From Corythucha ciliata (Eukaryota > Arthropoda > Insecta > Hemiptera > Tingidae): 64,000 nucleotides of DNA. The DNA lies in NCBI GenBank assembly GCA_038030265.1, contig CM075940.1, positions 2,046,001-2,110,000 of the forward strand, given 5' to 3'. Made by a program: the position numbers and the translations under genes. The notes below the pieces were generated by a model that worked only from the letters and a program-made list of their open reading frames with translations, was not told where the DNA came from and did not search any database. This document shows, piece after piece, positions 1 through 10,480 of this stretch (positions within the stretch are counted from its first letter, which is position 1; the number at the start of each line of letters is the position of its first letter).

Positions 1-231
1 TTGGTGGACATTACTGACCCTATAACAGCTTCAAGTGATTTATTTGTACCAACATTGTCTAGATTACGACCACTGGTAATATTATAGGTCTAATTCCGTT
101 CTCTTCGCAACTTCAGGTCGGTATTTTGGAAGCCTAGTCGTAATACGAACAAAAATGTGTACAAAAAACTACTAGTGGTCGGTTTACGTACAGAGAGCGC
201 GCGAGAACCTTGGAAAGGCACACAACGTTAG
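1..231. other. No gene seen; flank of the 11 kb element
   Basis: No open frame or repeat could be recognised here. Bases 222-231 (ACAACGTTAG) are the proposed left target duplication of the element that starts at 232. Confidence 0.5.
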
Positions 232-384
232 AGAATCTTTAAAACACAGGTACTGCAACACGCTATCAGCGCCATATTTGGTCCCTCGGTCGTTAAGCAG
301 TCGTCAGGGTAAACAAGTATGATAACATGAAAAAAATGTCATTAGAGTCTCAAATTTTTTCTTGTACAGTGATATTTTTTTAAA

Positions 385-1026
385 ATGGTTATTTGTTCTG
401 CATTATAATTGTCATCGAAAGACCGTTGACGGAGTCCGGCTTTTTAAATTCCCGTCAGAACCAGAAAGGAGAAAGAAGTGGACCGAAAATTGTCTGAGGG
501 AACAATGGGAGCCCACTAATAATTACTCGAGAATTTGTGAAGTGAGTACGATTTATACTTAATTTAGTTGTAGCCCCGTTACTTGAGTTGTTCGCTTATT
601 TTTTGCCGTTTTTATAATGAAATCATCAATGGCAATGTTTGACAACTCCGTACGAAGCCAATAATACTCTTGTTTGGCATCCGGGATTTGCTTTGGGAAT
701 AACGGGCTTTTCTGCTTTGCAAATAAATATTAATTTATGCATCCTGGATACTCAACAGGGTGAGAAACAGGACAGATAATAAAAAAAATGATTCGACTCC
801 TTGTGAAAAACTACCTTTATTATTATCTTACCCCTATCATGATTTTTATTTCCTCTGATTTGAGCAGATTCACTTTGAAGACTCCGAATGGGAGAAAAGA
901 AGGCCAGACGGATGGCGAAAGTTAAAGCCTAACGCCATTCCGATTATATTTGCCGGGCTAAATTCATCACGTGAAAATAAAACGATTAATACTTACGTCA
1001 TTGAAGCTCGAAGTAAGGCTACGTAA
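385..1026 (+). pseudogene. THAP zinc-finger gene, frameshifted, two exons
   Basis: THAP is a C2CH zinc-dependent DNA-binding domain, typical of P-type and related transposases and of host regulators. Exon 1 starts at ATG 385 (MVICSA...), but one extra T near 403 breaks the frame. The next frame carries YNCHRKTVDGVRLFKFPSEP and RRKKWTENCLREQW and ends RICE at a GTGAGT donor (544). After a 324-bp intron, an AG acceptor (867) opens exon 2 with IHFEDSEWE and RPDGWRKLKPNAIP, which supplies the last His-Phe of the C-x2-H-F motif and the basic AVPTIF-like tail. The frame ends at TAA 1024-1026, although the original gene may have spliced on at GTGAAA (970). The first Cys is only in the shifted frame, so this copy should not make a folded THAP finger. 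It resembles the copy at 17880 in sequence and exon plan. Confidence 0.75.
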
Positions 1027-1499
1027 ATTGACATTTTTGTCCAATAAAAATATCCCCCTACCCAACCGATTCATTCTTTTCAGACAATTGTGAACTCAGG
1101 AGGATCGGGTTTATCCGAAGTCAAAAGCATAGAAAATCCTGAGGGCAGGTCATAAGTATGCTGCAAGTTTTTCGTCATTAATTAAGGCTTGGCAATGTCA
1201 GTGAACGGATTAAGTTGTCTTTCCAGAAAAAGACGCCTATTAAGATAGAAAATGAAGTGCTTCAGGTCATTAATCAGGGCCCTTCGAATAGTCCGAAAAG
1301 ATATGGGGTGCCCAATATCTTTTTAGGGAGGGTAGTCGTTGGCCATGTCATCCCTAAGGAGTGAACCAATTTGCCGAACAGGACGTCTAATTCCTGCGCA
1401 GTTTTGTGAGCTGAATTGATACAAATTAACCCTAATACTGTTGGATGATTACTTCTGTAGTTATTTGTTGTTACAGAAAATCCTCATGCCCTAACAAAA
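1027..1499. other. Non-coding, nothing recognised
   Basis: AT-rich sequence between the THAP remnant and the foldback repeat. No long open frame and no clear repeat was seen. Confidence 0.4.
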
Positions 1500-1534
1500 C
1501 TACATAGGGTTAGACACCCCGTTTGGGTAAATTG

Positions 1535-3358
1535 GTTCACCCCATAAGCCATGGTCCGAAATGGGGAACTTGCATGAATCTCAGATTGGGAAGAAAAGCA
1601 TACCGGTGATTTGACCCGTGAACTGAAGGATAACAACGGAAGTTGCAACCCGATTGGTGCGTTTTAAGATTTTTAAAAAAGGTTCAAAGTTCTTCAGGAG
1701 GGGATGAATGGTGCGAGGGGAAATGACGTAAATCCTTACTTGTGAAGCATTTGAGGGAACTCTAAAATTGTTTGTTTACAAATAACATGAAAAATGTCCC
1801 TCCAGTAAACGCGTCTAACACCCTCTTCACCGCATCATCCATTTCAATAAATAAGGTCTGACGTAATCGAACTCCCACTCAAAATTTTTAAAAATTCGCT
1901 AAAAATCCATCCTTGATTGATTTCAAATTTTAATGTGAGCAATAGGCTTGTGGAAGGGCCCTCTTTAAGAAACACCAACTTTTGAAAAATGTGCAAGTTC
2001 CCCATTCAAAACCCTTCGAGATCTGATTTTTCAAACATCTTATTAGGATAACATTTTCCTTGACTAAATGCGAATAACTCGCTTCCCAGTTGTCTTTCTG
2101 CAACTTTGACGGAACACACTCTTTTCTGTCAGGCCTCTATATTTTCGTCAAAAAATAACTATTTTCTGTGTCCTCGAGAGATCCTGCAGGTTGTGCGAAA
2201 CGGAGATTATTAATTTGTCAATAAAAGTCAACCCCCACTAAACCTACGCCTATCGACTTCCCATGGATCAGAAAAACTTTTTCAATAACGTGTCCCTTTC
2301 GAAATTACTCATGAGCGTTTGTTTAATCAATTGGCGATTTTTTGGCAGAAATGACAATTTTTTAGACAAATTAGTGATTTTCCTATTCAAAATCGCTGGT
2401 TTTTACCTGTAAATACAAACAATCCTTGCGAATTTCAGCATGCTAAAAATCATTATACCTCAACTGAAGCGGTCCTTGGAATGGAACTGAATATGAACGC
2501 TCACCAAAGCATCAAATTCGTCGAATGGAGTGCATTTCATTACTACGAATTTCAGTAAATTAGCGATTATTTGGCAGAAATTGCTAAATAAAAGTAGCTA
2601 TAGTCACACTAAGCAGTAATTATTGTCGAATAATCGCAAATTAACTGAAAACATCGAACTGCGTTGTAGTGAAATGCACTTTATTCGACAGCAAGCTGCC
2701 GGAGCGACACTTTTTGATACTCTGGTAGGCGTTCACAGTTGGTTACGTTCAATGGACCACTTCAGGTGAAGTTTTCATGACGCTGAGAATGTTGAAGTTC
2801 ACAAGGATTGTTTGAATTTGGCAGGTAAAAGCAATTTATTGTTTTTGAATAGGAAAATCACTCTTTTTTCTAAAAAAAAAAATTGTAATTTCTGCCGAGA
2901 AATCGCCAATAAATGAAACAAACGCTCATGAGTAATTTCGAAAGTAACACGTTGATAAAGCTTTTCTGATCCATGAGAAGTCGATAGGTGCAGTTTTAGT
3001 ACGGGCAAGTGGGGGTTCCCTTTTATTGAAAATCTCCGTTTCGCACGACTTGGAAGAGCTGCCGAGCTAAGGACACAGAAAATAGTTATTTTAGACGAAA
3101 ATAGCTAGGCCTGACAGAACAGAGTGTGCTCTTCCCGAATCCAGCGTCAAAAGTTGCAGAAAGTCAGCTGCAATAGCAGCCGGGAAGCGAGTTACTCGCA
3201 TTTAGTCAAGGAAAATGATGTTATCCCAAAAAGATGATTAAAAAATCATATCTCTAAGGGTTTTGATTTTCAGACCGTGGCTTATGGGGTGTTTTCGATC
3301 GCAAATGAGGTCTACTTGTACCCAATTTTTTTCTTTACCCTTATACGCATCCACCCTG
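1535..3358. repeat. Long foldback (hairpin) element, TA-type ends
   Basis: The sequence from about 2005-2600 pairs with 2610-3300. Examples are TACAAACAATCCTTGCGAA (2412) against CACAAGGATTGTTTGAA (2800), and CACCCCATAAGCC (1539) against GGCTTATGGGGTG (3281). The right end is CCACCCTG followed by TA, the same end as the element at 24440-25090. The matching left end is not visible before 1535, so the left arm is truncated or invaded. An unrelated small element sits in the left arm at 1563-2003. CAGGGTGG ends beside TA suggest a non-autonomous Tc1/mariner-type element. Confidence 0.7.
1563..2003. mobile_element. MITE inserted in the foldback left arm
   Basis: The 12-bp inverted ends GGGGAACTTGCA (1563) and TGCAAGTTCCCC (to 2003) are flanked by AT on both sides. 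Comparison with the other arm of the foldback, which lacks this block between GTCTGAAAAT and CAAAACCC, shows it as a clean 441-bp insertion. No coding sequence was seen inside. Confidence 0.65.
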
Positions 3359-3686
3359 TATTTTGGTTATTGTATTAGATTTTGAAATGTTGCTTTTGTT
3401 TTTCTTCATTTGGAAATTAACACGGTAAATCCGTCGCCTCATTGAGTGTTGAACCGCTTTAAAAAAGTTAATGACTCGTTAGAGGAATCCTTAACGCGAA
3501 CTACGTTTGACCGAAAAAAAAAACAAAAAAACTCGTACTTACGACGCGACAAACGAACCATGTAAGGCCCTTTCACTCTAGGAACTGTGCATCTCTAGAC
3601 TGCAGCAGACAAAATAAATTGGAATACCTAGGGCAGAAAATGTCAGATAGTAGCGATGTCTTGATCCCCGAAGTGACAATACCTTT

Positions 3687-3843
3687 AAGGCCTCGCCATA
3701 CCGAACGCGAACTGCCGCGCGGACTGGTCCGCTCGCCAAAAAACCATGACTACGTACGTGGGTGAGGTATACCCCGTTACCATAGTTTTTCCGCGTGCGG
3801 ACCTGTCAGCGCGGCAGTTCACGTTCGGTGTGGCGGGGCCTTC
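3687..3843. repeat. Short GC-rich hairpin MITE
   Basis: AAGGCCTCGCCATACCGAAC (3688) and its imperfect inverse, ending GTGTGGCGGGGCCTT (3842), form about 45-bp arms around a 65-bp loop. Open frames that cross it on both strands (3685-3888, 3746-4018) are products of the palindrome, not genes. Confidence 0.6.
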
Positions 3844-4269
3844 ACACACAGTCACAGTGCCGTGCCCGGCACGCGATTTGTCTGGCAAAAATGAAAATAT
3901 TATTCGCTCGATTGATCAATTGATACTAGACCGGCACGTGACAGTGATTCAGTGCTCCGATCGGCACCGTAACGTTACCACAGTGATTTTTAAAATTTCG
4001 AGGCAATTTAACATGTGAGAATTGAAAATAACAGTGAGCACATTTTTCTGAAAAGTCACTGTTTCATCAGCAGGGCCGTTTCTAGCCCTCGCGGGGCCCC
4101 GAGGCGAGAACTATCGGGGGGCCCCCTAGCAGCCGGTGGAGACGCGGATTCAGGTTTTGCTTAAAAGGCAGGGGTTTCAGAAATTGCATACTTTGCTCTA
4201 CAAAAAACTGGCTTGATAGCCACTTGCATCCTTCAAATAGCTAAACTAGCCCAAAACCCCTCTCAAAAA

Positions 4270-4730
4270 ACCGGATAAGCTGACTACAGTCGCACCAAAA
4301 AATGAAGATTTTCGCGCCTTAAAAATGGCTAAACTTACTATTTACGACCTAAAAATAGCAAAACTGGCGAATGTCGCTCTAACAGTAGCCAAACTGACTC
4401 GTGCCTTAAAAATTGCTAGATACGTTCGATTAGGGAGCCATGAAAATACCTGAAAAGTACATGATTCGCGCCCTAAAAATGGCTAAATCGGCCATTCGCG
4501 CACGAAAAGTGGCCTTGGCTTTCTGGATACTTGGCGTCCGAAAAAACAGCTAAATTGGCTCCACGCACTCTAAAAATGGCTAAAAACTGACGATTCGCAC
4601 CCTAAAAATGCCTGTAAAGATGACTCCCGCCATGAAAATGGCAAAAGCGCGCCAAGAATGGCCAAAACTGAGCACTCCCGCCTTTACTTCACCCCCGAAA
4701 AATTGCAAAAATTGACTCTATACGCCCTAA
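4270..4730. repeat. Degenerate tandem repeats, CCTAAAAATGGCTAAA unit
   Basis: The core CGCCCTAAAAATGGCTAAAC and close variants recur about ten times at roughly 35-45 bp spacing inside the left part of the hAT element. The 151-codon open frame that follows (4658-5113) has no recognisable domain and lies in this repeat body, so I do not call it a gene. Confidence 0.6.
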
Positions 4731-4887
4731 AAATAGATTGGTGCCCTAAAATTATCAACACCAGTTGTGTTTTATCCGTTGACTCGTTTGAAAATGATGG
4801 CGTTGCCGAAACCACGGTCAAGATAGTTCAAATAGAACAAGTGGGAGAAGATTTTTTATTTCTTTGCCTTCATTATGAAAATTCTAC

Positions 4888-5811
4888 AACCCCAAGAAAG
4901 TTACAACGTACAAAAAGTTCCAAAAAGCCCCCCAAAACAGACTATTTGTCAATAAAATTAATGATTTTCAAAAATGGCGATTCAGCCATGAAACTGCGGG
5001 AGTTTTTTGCGATTAGTAGCAGATTAAACCGAACAGTACCTATTTTGCACTTTTATGGAAAGGATATTTTGCTAGTACGGCCAATGAAATTACCTGTCTG
5101 TTCGGCTCTGTAGCCGTCCAAAGTGCACCAAATAAGCGGCTGAAACGAAGGACTTGGACGGGGAATATTCACAAACTTGGCCGGACACAATCAATTTAAT
5201 CGAAAATGGTAAATGGTTGAACTGCAGAGGCATTTTGCAAGCACAGTGGGTAAGAGTGGCCTCCATTGAGACTCGTCGTTCCTGGGGCCGAAGTTGAAAC
5301 ACGTTCAAGTTTCGTACCGAGAGATCCTTCAAGATCCGAATTTATTGGACTTAGCTCTTTAGAATAGCAATTAGGGGGGGGGGGTCCGTCTCAATTGAAT
5401 AAACAAGTTCCGTGGGTTCGGCTCTTTCAAATATCAATTTCGAGGGTTTGGCTTAACCGACAAGCCAATTTCGTAATTATGTCTTCTTCAAAAGACAATT
5501 TCGCGAGGTTTCCCTCATTCGAAAAAGCAATTTCGCTAGATCTTTAAAAATCGAATTTCCAGGATTTGCCCCTTTAAAGCGTCAATTGGGCAGATTTCTC
5601 TTCTTTTAAAACCCACGGTTTGGTCCACTTTAGCAACCAAATTTCTTAGATTTGGCTATTTAAAATGGACATTTCGGGTGTTTGGCTCAAATACACCAAT
5701 TTCACTTTCACATGTTTGGATCTTTCAAGACCCCTTTTTGTGGATAAGGCGCCTTCAAAGCCAATTTCGCGGATTTTCATGGTTGGAAAATCCAATTTCG
5801 TGGGGCTGAAT
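4888..5811 (+). repeat. 0.92 kb direct duplication, copy A
   Basis: This block is nearly identical to 8929-9854; the visible difference is the length of one G run (5368 against 9415). It includes a degenerate array of about 42-bp units built on CAATTTCGNGGNTTTGGCTC from 5380 onward. Copy A is cut off at GGGGCTGAAT, where the Penelope-like fragment begins; copy B continues into GGGGCTGAATTCTTC. Confidence 0.85.
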
Positions 5812-6106
5812 AAAAACCGGCTAACAAAGAAAAATACACTAACAAACAGTATCGATACGCACCGCTTCACCTCTAAGGCCAAACACAACGGCCAAAAAAC
5901 ACTCGGGAAGCGATACGACTTAAGTCTACCCCACCCTTCCAACAACTCTGCGTCCACTACCCCCCCCCCCCCACACCAACCTTTTTTGATATTATTAACT
6001 AATGAAAAACTTAACAAAACTAACTTATCAAAAATAACCAACCAACGTCGAGACCAAAAACACCACAATTAAAATGAACACTAACACAAATTATCCAATC
6101 GTAAAA

Positions 6107-6454
6107 TCACGCTTTTATCACAGTTCGTTTATACCAATCGACTAGATTTTTATATTGGCTACACACCTTGTCAGAATCCTGCTGCAAATTGACATTATTA
6201 TCGAATACATTAATATATGCCAATTCGAGCCACTCCAACTTTCTACGATTTTTCTCGGTCGCCACAACCTGCACATCCGAAAAATCTACTAAATGACCAG
6301 TACTAATAGCATGCTGCGCCAATCCAGTCACACCTTGTCGATTTTTTACATTATTTTTATGCTGCATCAAACGTGATTTTAGAAGCTGAATTGTCTTTCC
6401 AACGTACGTTTTTTGACACGCACAAGTCAACTTATAGACAACATTCGTCCGCAA
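6107..6454 (-). pseudogene. GIY-YIG endonuclease C-terminus, inverted copy
   Basis: This 115-codon frame encodes exactly the last 115 residues of the plus-strand copy ending at 7080. It contains NVVYKLTC, KTYVGKT and the following R and H positions of the GIY-YIG fold. It lacks everything upstream of the endonuclease domain, so it cannot be a working retroelement gene. Confidence 0.8.
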
Positions 6455-6486
6455 TAATTTATCATAATTATTTATTCATAATTGAA

Positions 6487-7080
6487 ATGGCTGTGAAAAA
6501 ACAGATTTTTAAGTATAACCAATCTAATTGTACGAGTAAGTTACCGGAACGAAACTGTGATATAGCTGGCTGTAATAATTTTGTTGGGTTTGTGTATATA
6601 GCGGGGTTAACGGAGAATTTGTTAAAAATGGTTAAAAAGGAAGAAATTTTTAGCGGCCTGCGGTTCTTTAGTTATTTACCAAATAAAATTAGTAAAGTGT
6701 TACCAGTGGTCAGAGACAAAATTGATAAATTATTGCGGACGAATGTTGTCTATAAGTTGACTTGTGCGTGTCAAAAAACGTACGTTGGAAAGACAATTCA
6801 GCTTCTAAAATCACGTTTGATGCAGCATAAAAATAATGTAAAAAATCGACAAGGTGTGACTGGATTGGCGCAGCATGCTATTAGTACTGGTCATTTAGTA
6901 GATTTTTCGGATGTGCAGGTTGTGGCGACCGAGAAAAATCGTAGAAAGTTGGAGTGGCTCGAATTGGCATATATTAATGTATTCGATAATAATGTCAATT
7001 TGCAGCAGGATTCTGACAAGGTGTGTAGCCAATATAAAAATCTAGTCGATTGGTATAAACGAACTGTGATAAAAGCGTGA
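6487..7080 (+). pseudogene. Penelope-like element, linker plus GIY-YIG endonuclease
   Basis: The readable frame from MAVKKQIF (6487) shows a linker with YIAGLTENLLKMVKK and FRFFSYLPNKISKVLPVV, then VVYKLTCACQKTYVGKT (the GIY and YIG positions as VVY and YVG), the catalytic-type Arg in LKSRLMQH, QHAISTGH, and the Glu in RRKLEWLELAYI. This order (thumb/linker, then GIY-YIG near the C-terminus) is that of Penelope-like retroelements, whose endonuclease nicks the target for primed reverse transcription. The reverse transcriptase itself is missing: the copy is 5'-truncated at the centre of the palindrome. The open frame can be extended upstream to 6373, but that part is antisense to the other arm and not genuine. 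Confidence 0.8.
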
Positions 7081-7392
7081 TTTTACGATTGGATAATTTG
7101 TGTTAGTGTTCATTTTAATTGTGGTGTTTTTGGTCTCGACGTTGGTTGGTTATTTTTGATAAGTTAGTTTTGTTAAGTTTTTCATTAGTTAATAATATCA
7201 AAAAAGGTTGGTGTGGGGGGGGGGGGGTAGTGGACGCAGAGTTGTTGGAAGGGTGGGGTAGACTTAAGTCGTATCGCTTCCCGAGTGTTTTTTGGCCGTT
7301 GTGTTTGGCCTTAGAGGTGAAGCGGTGCGTATCGATACTGTTTGTTAGTGTATTTTTCTTTGTTAGCCGGTTTTTATTAATTTAATTTTATT

Positions 7393-7779
7393 GTGCGTTT
7401 GTTAATTATGAAATTAAAGGTAATGCTGATGAGGGGCACCGGGAATGGGCCCGAAATGCATTCTATAAAAAACACCATGGCTGTATGGTTCAAAAATAAA
7501 ATTTATGGTCTACAAACCAAAAAGAAGCGACAAGATGTAGCTGACAAAAAAAATGCGGGGAAAAAACAATACTATTTCAGAATCGGTTCTAAAGTCCTCG
7601 TTCGACAATTTCAACAAAGTAGTAAATTGACCCAAAAAAATGCAAAACTAACACCCCTTTACAGCGGACCACACATAATCGAGAAAAAGATTGGCGTCAA
7701 CACGTACCTCATCAAAGACCGTACAAAAAACCGAATCATGATCTTCCACGGTACCCTTATGAAACCCTACCACGAATAA
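7393..7779 (+). pseudogene. Gypsy integrase C-terminal fragment
   Basis: A 128-codon frame includes YYFRIGSKVLVRQFQQSSKL, LTPLYSGPHIIEKKIG, NTYLIKD and IMIFHGTLMKPY. This is the small beta-barrel end of a Ty3/gypsy integrase, in which a PxYxGPxxI motif is followed by the NxxxL and HxxxLKP signatures. The catalytic DDE core is absent. An A tract, a purine run and an LTR-like block follow in the order expected at the 3' end of a gypsy element. Confidence 0.75.
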
Positions 7780-7796
7780 ATCCTTCGCACGTTCAA

Positions 7797-7802
<6 letters not shown>

Positions 7803-7845
<43 letters not shown>
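7803..7845 (+). repeat. 43-bp poly(A) tract
   Basis: An uninterrupted A run lies between the integrase stop codon and the purine run AGGGGAGGGCAG. It may be internal to the element rather than a retrotransposed poly(A) tail, because LTR-like sequence follows. Confidence 0.8.
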
Positions 7846-7846
<1 letters not shown>

Positions 7847-7862
7847 ACGTAGGGGAGGGCAG

Positions 7863-8928
7863 TTGTGGCGTTCCACAAAGGGAGTACATAAAAAATACAT
7901 ACAAAAATTCAGAACTTTATTTAAAACTAATAGTGAGACTTGAATAGTGTAAAAACCCCATCGTCGTAACCAAATACTGTTCGTCCCTCTGTTGTGTTCG
8001 ATGTAGCTGTCATACCCTGTATCGCCGACCTGTCGTTTAACGGAATATTGTTCGTTCCCCTGTCGTGTTAATTGCAGTTGTTAACTAAAAACAAAAAAAA
8101 CATAAGAACAAATAATTAATGAATAACAAAAATACGTACAATCAACGAAAAATGTAAACAATAGTGATAACCATGGTAGTGACGCGATAAACTTACCTGC
8201 CACCGCGCCGGGTCTCCCCGCATATTCCATTTCTGGAGCCAAAATTTAGGCGGTCGAAGTCGTAAATGTGGAGGTGGTCGTCGCCATTAGAAAAAAGGAG
8301 TCGAGCGAGGAACGTCTAAGGAGGAAGGACGTCGGCCAAGAGGTCTGAGAAAAGGCATCTTCGTGTGCAACCCATTGTGGCTTCCTGGGTTCCCGTGAAG
8401 TTCGACGGACTGCTCAGCAAGGTAAAGAAAAACAGGCCCATCACTATAACGAAGATTATAAGAATTCTTTAAATAAAAAAAAGGGCTAACCTCTCATCAC
8501 CACGGGCCCACGAGGGAAGTATCGGGCGCCGAGCAGAAGATCCTTAGTCGGTGCAAAAGGGAGACTTCAAAGTAAGCTCCGAACGGAAATCTCGATGACG
8601 AGGCCGGCATTTGTTAAACGACATTTATTGCAGGTCTCCCTTTTTTTTTGTTTTCTTGACTCCTGTCTGGTTCCGTCCTCTTCAAAAATTTTTACATCAC
8701 GAGTGATCGTCCATCTTTTCCTGCGCGTCAACCGTCGCCTCCGAATTCGACCATCGCCTTCCAATCGGGACTTTGTTAAAATTAAGGTAGATATTTCTAA
8801 ACTTGTAAGGGTGCGCATCTCAGAATTTATAAAATTTAAAGATAAATTTAACGTATTGGTTTTTGTTTAATAATTAATTATTCACACGTTCAAAAAATAG
8901 TCCGAATTTTCTTAAAGAACCCGCTACA
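7863..8928 (+). mobile_element. Probable gypsy 3' LTR
   Basis: After the purine tract AGGGGAGGGCAG a block starts TTGTGGCGTTCCAC and ends CCGCTACA at the edge of duplication copy B, about 1.06 kb with TG..CA borders. No second copy is in the window, so the limits are inferred from the tract and the borders only. Short open frames on both strands near 8567-8870 have no recognisable domain. Confidence 0.45.
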
Positions 8929-9854
8929 AACCCCAAGAAAGTTACAACGTACAAAAAGTTCCAAAAAGCCCCCCAAAACAGACTATTTGTCAATAAAATT
9001 AATGATTTTCAAAAATGGCGATTCAGCCATGAAACTGCGGGAGTTTTTTGCGATTAGTAGCAGATTAAACCGAACAGTACCTATTTTGCACTTTTATGGA
9101 AAGGATATTTTGCTAGTACGGCCAATGAAATTACCTGTCTGTTCGGCTCTGTAGCCGTCCAAAGTGCACCAAATAAGCGGCTGAAACGAAGGACTTGGAC
9201 GGGGAATATTCACAAACTTGGCCGGACACAATCAATTTAATCGAAAATGGTAAATGGTTGAACTGCAGAGGCATTTTGCAAGCACAGTGGGTAAGAGTGG
9301 CCTCCATTGAGACTCGTCGTTCCTGGGGCCGAAGTTGAAACACGTTCAAGTTTCGTACCGAGAGATCCTTCAAGATCCGAATTTATTGGACTTAGCTCTT
9401 TAGAATAGCAATTAGGGGGGGGGGGGGTCCGTCTCAATTGAATAAACAAGTTCCGTGGGTTCGGCTCTTTCAAATATCAATTTCGAGGGTTTGGCTTAAC
9501 CGACAAGCCAATTTCGTAATTATGTCTTCTTCAAAAGACAATTTCGCGAGGTTTCCCTCATTCGAAAAAGCAATTTCGCTAGATCTTTAAAAATCGAATT
9601 TCCAGGATTTGCCCCTTTAAAGCGTCAATTGGGCAGATTTCTCTTCTTTTAAAACCCACGGTTTGGTCCACTTTAGCAACCAAATTTCTTAGATTTGGCT
9701 ATTTAAAATGGACATTTCGGGTGTTTGGCTCAAATACACCAATTTCACTTTCACATGTTTGGATCTTTCAAGACCCCTTTTTGTGGATAAGGCGCCTTCA
9801 AAGCCAATTTCGCGGATTTTCATGGTTGGAAAATCCAATTTCGTGGGGCTGAAT
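8929..9854 (+). repeat. 0.92 kb direct duplication, copy B
   Basis: This is the partner of 4888-5811. It runs on into the unbroken right part of the hAT element (to 10113), so copy B keeps the original right junction and copy A the original left junction. The start shares a short ACAA microhomology with the end of the preceding LTR-like block. Confidence 0.85.
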
Positions 9855-10207
9855 TCTTCAAAAACCGTATTATTCGGATTTTTAGCTCTGTAAAACACAA
9901 ATTTCCCGGATTTTCTCTCCATTGAAAACCATTATTTTCTAGGCTTAGGCATTTTAGAACACGATTTTTAATCGTTTCAACAGAAGTGCCTCAAAATTGT
10001 AAAAATTTAGCCGAGTGTTGTAACTATTTTTATTCCAAGCCGGGCCCCCCCCCCCCATGGGTCGGGGCCCCTAGGCGGTCGCTTACCCTGCCTACCCCCT
10101 AAAAACGGCCCTGTTCATCAGGGTCCTCCTAACAGGGGGGGGTTGGGGGGGTTTCCGCCCAACTACACGGGCGATGCCTTAGTTGGGCGAGTGTCAAGTC
10201 ATAATTA

Positions 10208-10480
10208 CCGTAATTCGCAGAACAACACAACGAATTCTGCGGACCAGCCCATAACTCGCCCTAAAGTGGTCCGACTGAGCTGATTTTCAGTATGTAGACT
10301 CTGCTCCGGTGGCAGTACAACCCATCAAAATTTGATGACGATCCGATAATTTGCTGACCCCTTTCTCCGCACACTGGAACAGAGTCTGAACACGGAAAAT
10401 TAGCCCATCCAGATCACTTTTTAGGGCGATTTATGGGCTGGTCCACAGAATTCGTTTTGTTGGTCCGCAAATTGGGAAGA
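10208..10480. repeat. Hairpin MITE
   Basis: GAATTCTGCGGACCAGCCCA (10231) and TGGGCTGGTCCACAGAATTC (10433) are the best-matched part of about 60-bp imperfect inverted arms that also pair the outer AATTCGCAGAACAAC with GTTGGTCCGCAAATT. The loop is about 145 bp and has no open frame. Confidence 0.65.

Larger units (their letters stand above)
5809..7378. mobile_element. Head-to-head pair of Penelope-like 3' fragments
   Basis: Bases 5809-6464 and 6723-7378 are inverse copies of 656 bp that stay in exact register (paired positions always sum to 13187), with a 258-bp single-copy spacer. Each arm carries the end of a GIY-YIG endonuclease gene, its stop and its 3' untranslated tail. Penelope-like elements are known for 5' truncation and for partial copies in direct or inverted order, which fits. 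The element is inserted in the hAT body at the edge of the duplicated block. Confidence 0.75.
4071..10113. mobile_element. hAT-type element with nested insertions
   Basis: The element begins CAGGGCCGTTTCTAG (4071) and ends CTAAAAACGGCCCTG (10113), followed inward on both sides by GC-rich blocks containing GGGGCCCC. It is flanked on both sides by TTCATCAG (4063-4070 and 10114-10121), a perfect 8-bp target duplication. CAG-type ends plus 8 bp are the known hAT signature. No hAT transposase is present, so it is non-autonomous. Its body is made of degenerate short tandem repeats, and it was later entered by Penelope-like and gypsy fragments accompanied by a 0.92 kb duplication. Confidence 0.85.

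Noticed and set aside
3685..4018. Antiparallel open frames of 67 and 90 codons
   Set aside because: Both are produced by the GC-rich hairpin repeat; the proteins mirror one another (DLSARQF-type text).
4658..5113. 151-codon frame considered as a hAT-encoded protein
   Set aside because: No catalytic or zinc-finger motif; half of it lies in the directly duplicated repeat block and the start is in tandem repeats.
5646..6072. Overlapping open frames on both strands (135-140 codons), repeated at 7119-7385
   Set aside because: They cover the 3' untranslated tail of the Penelope-like fragment and the hAT repeat body, and appear in both arms of the palindrome; no domain.
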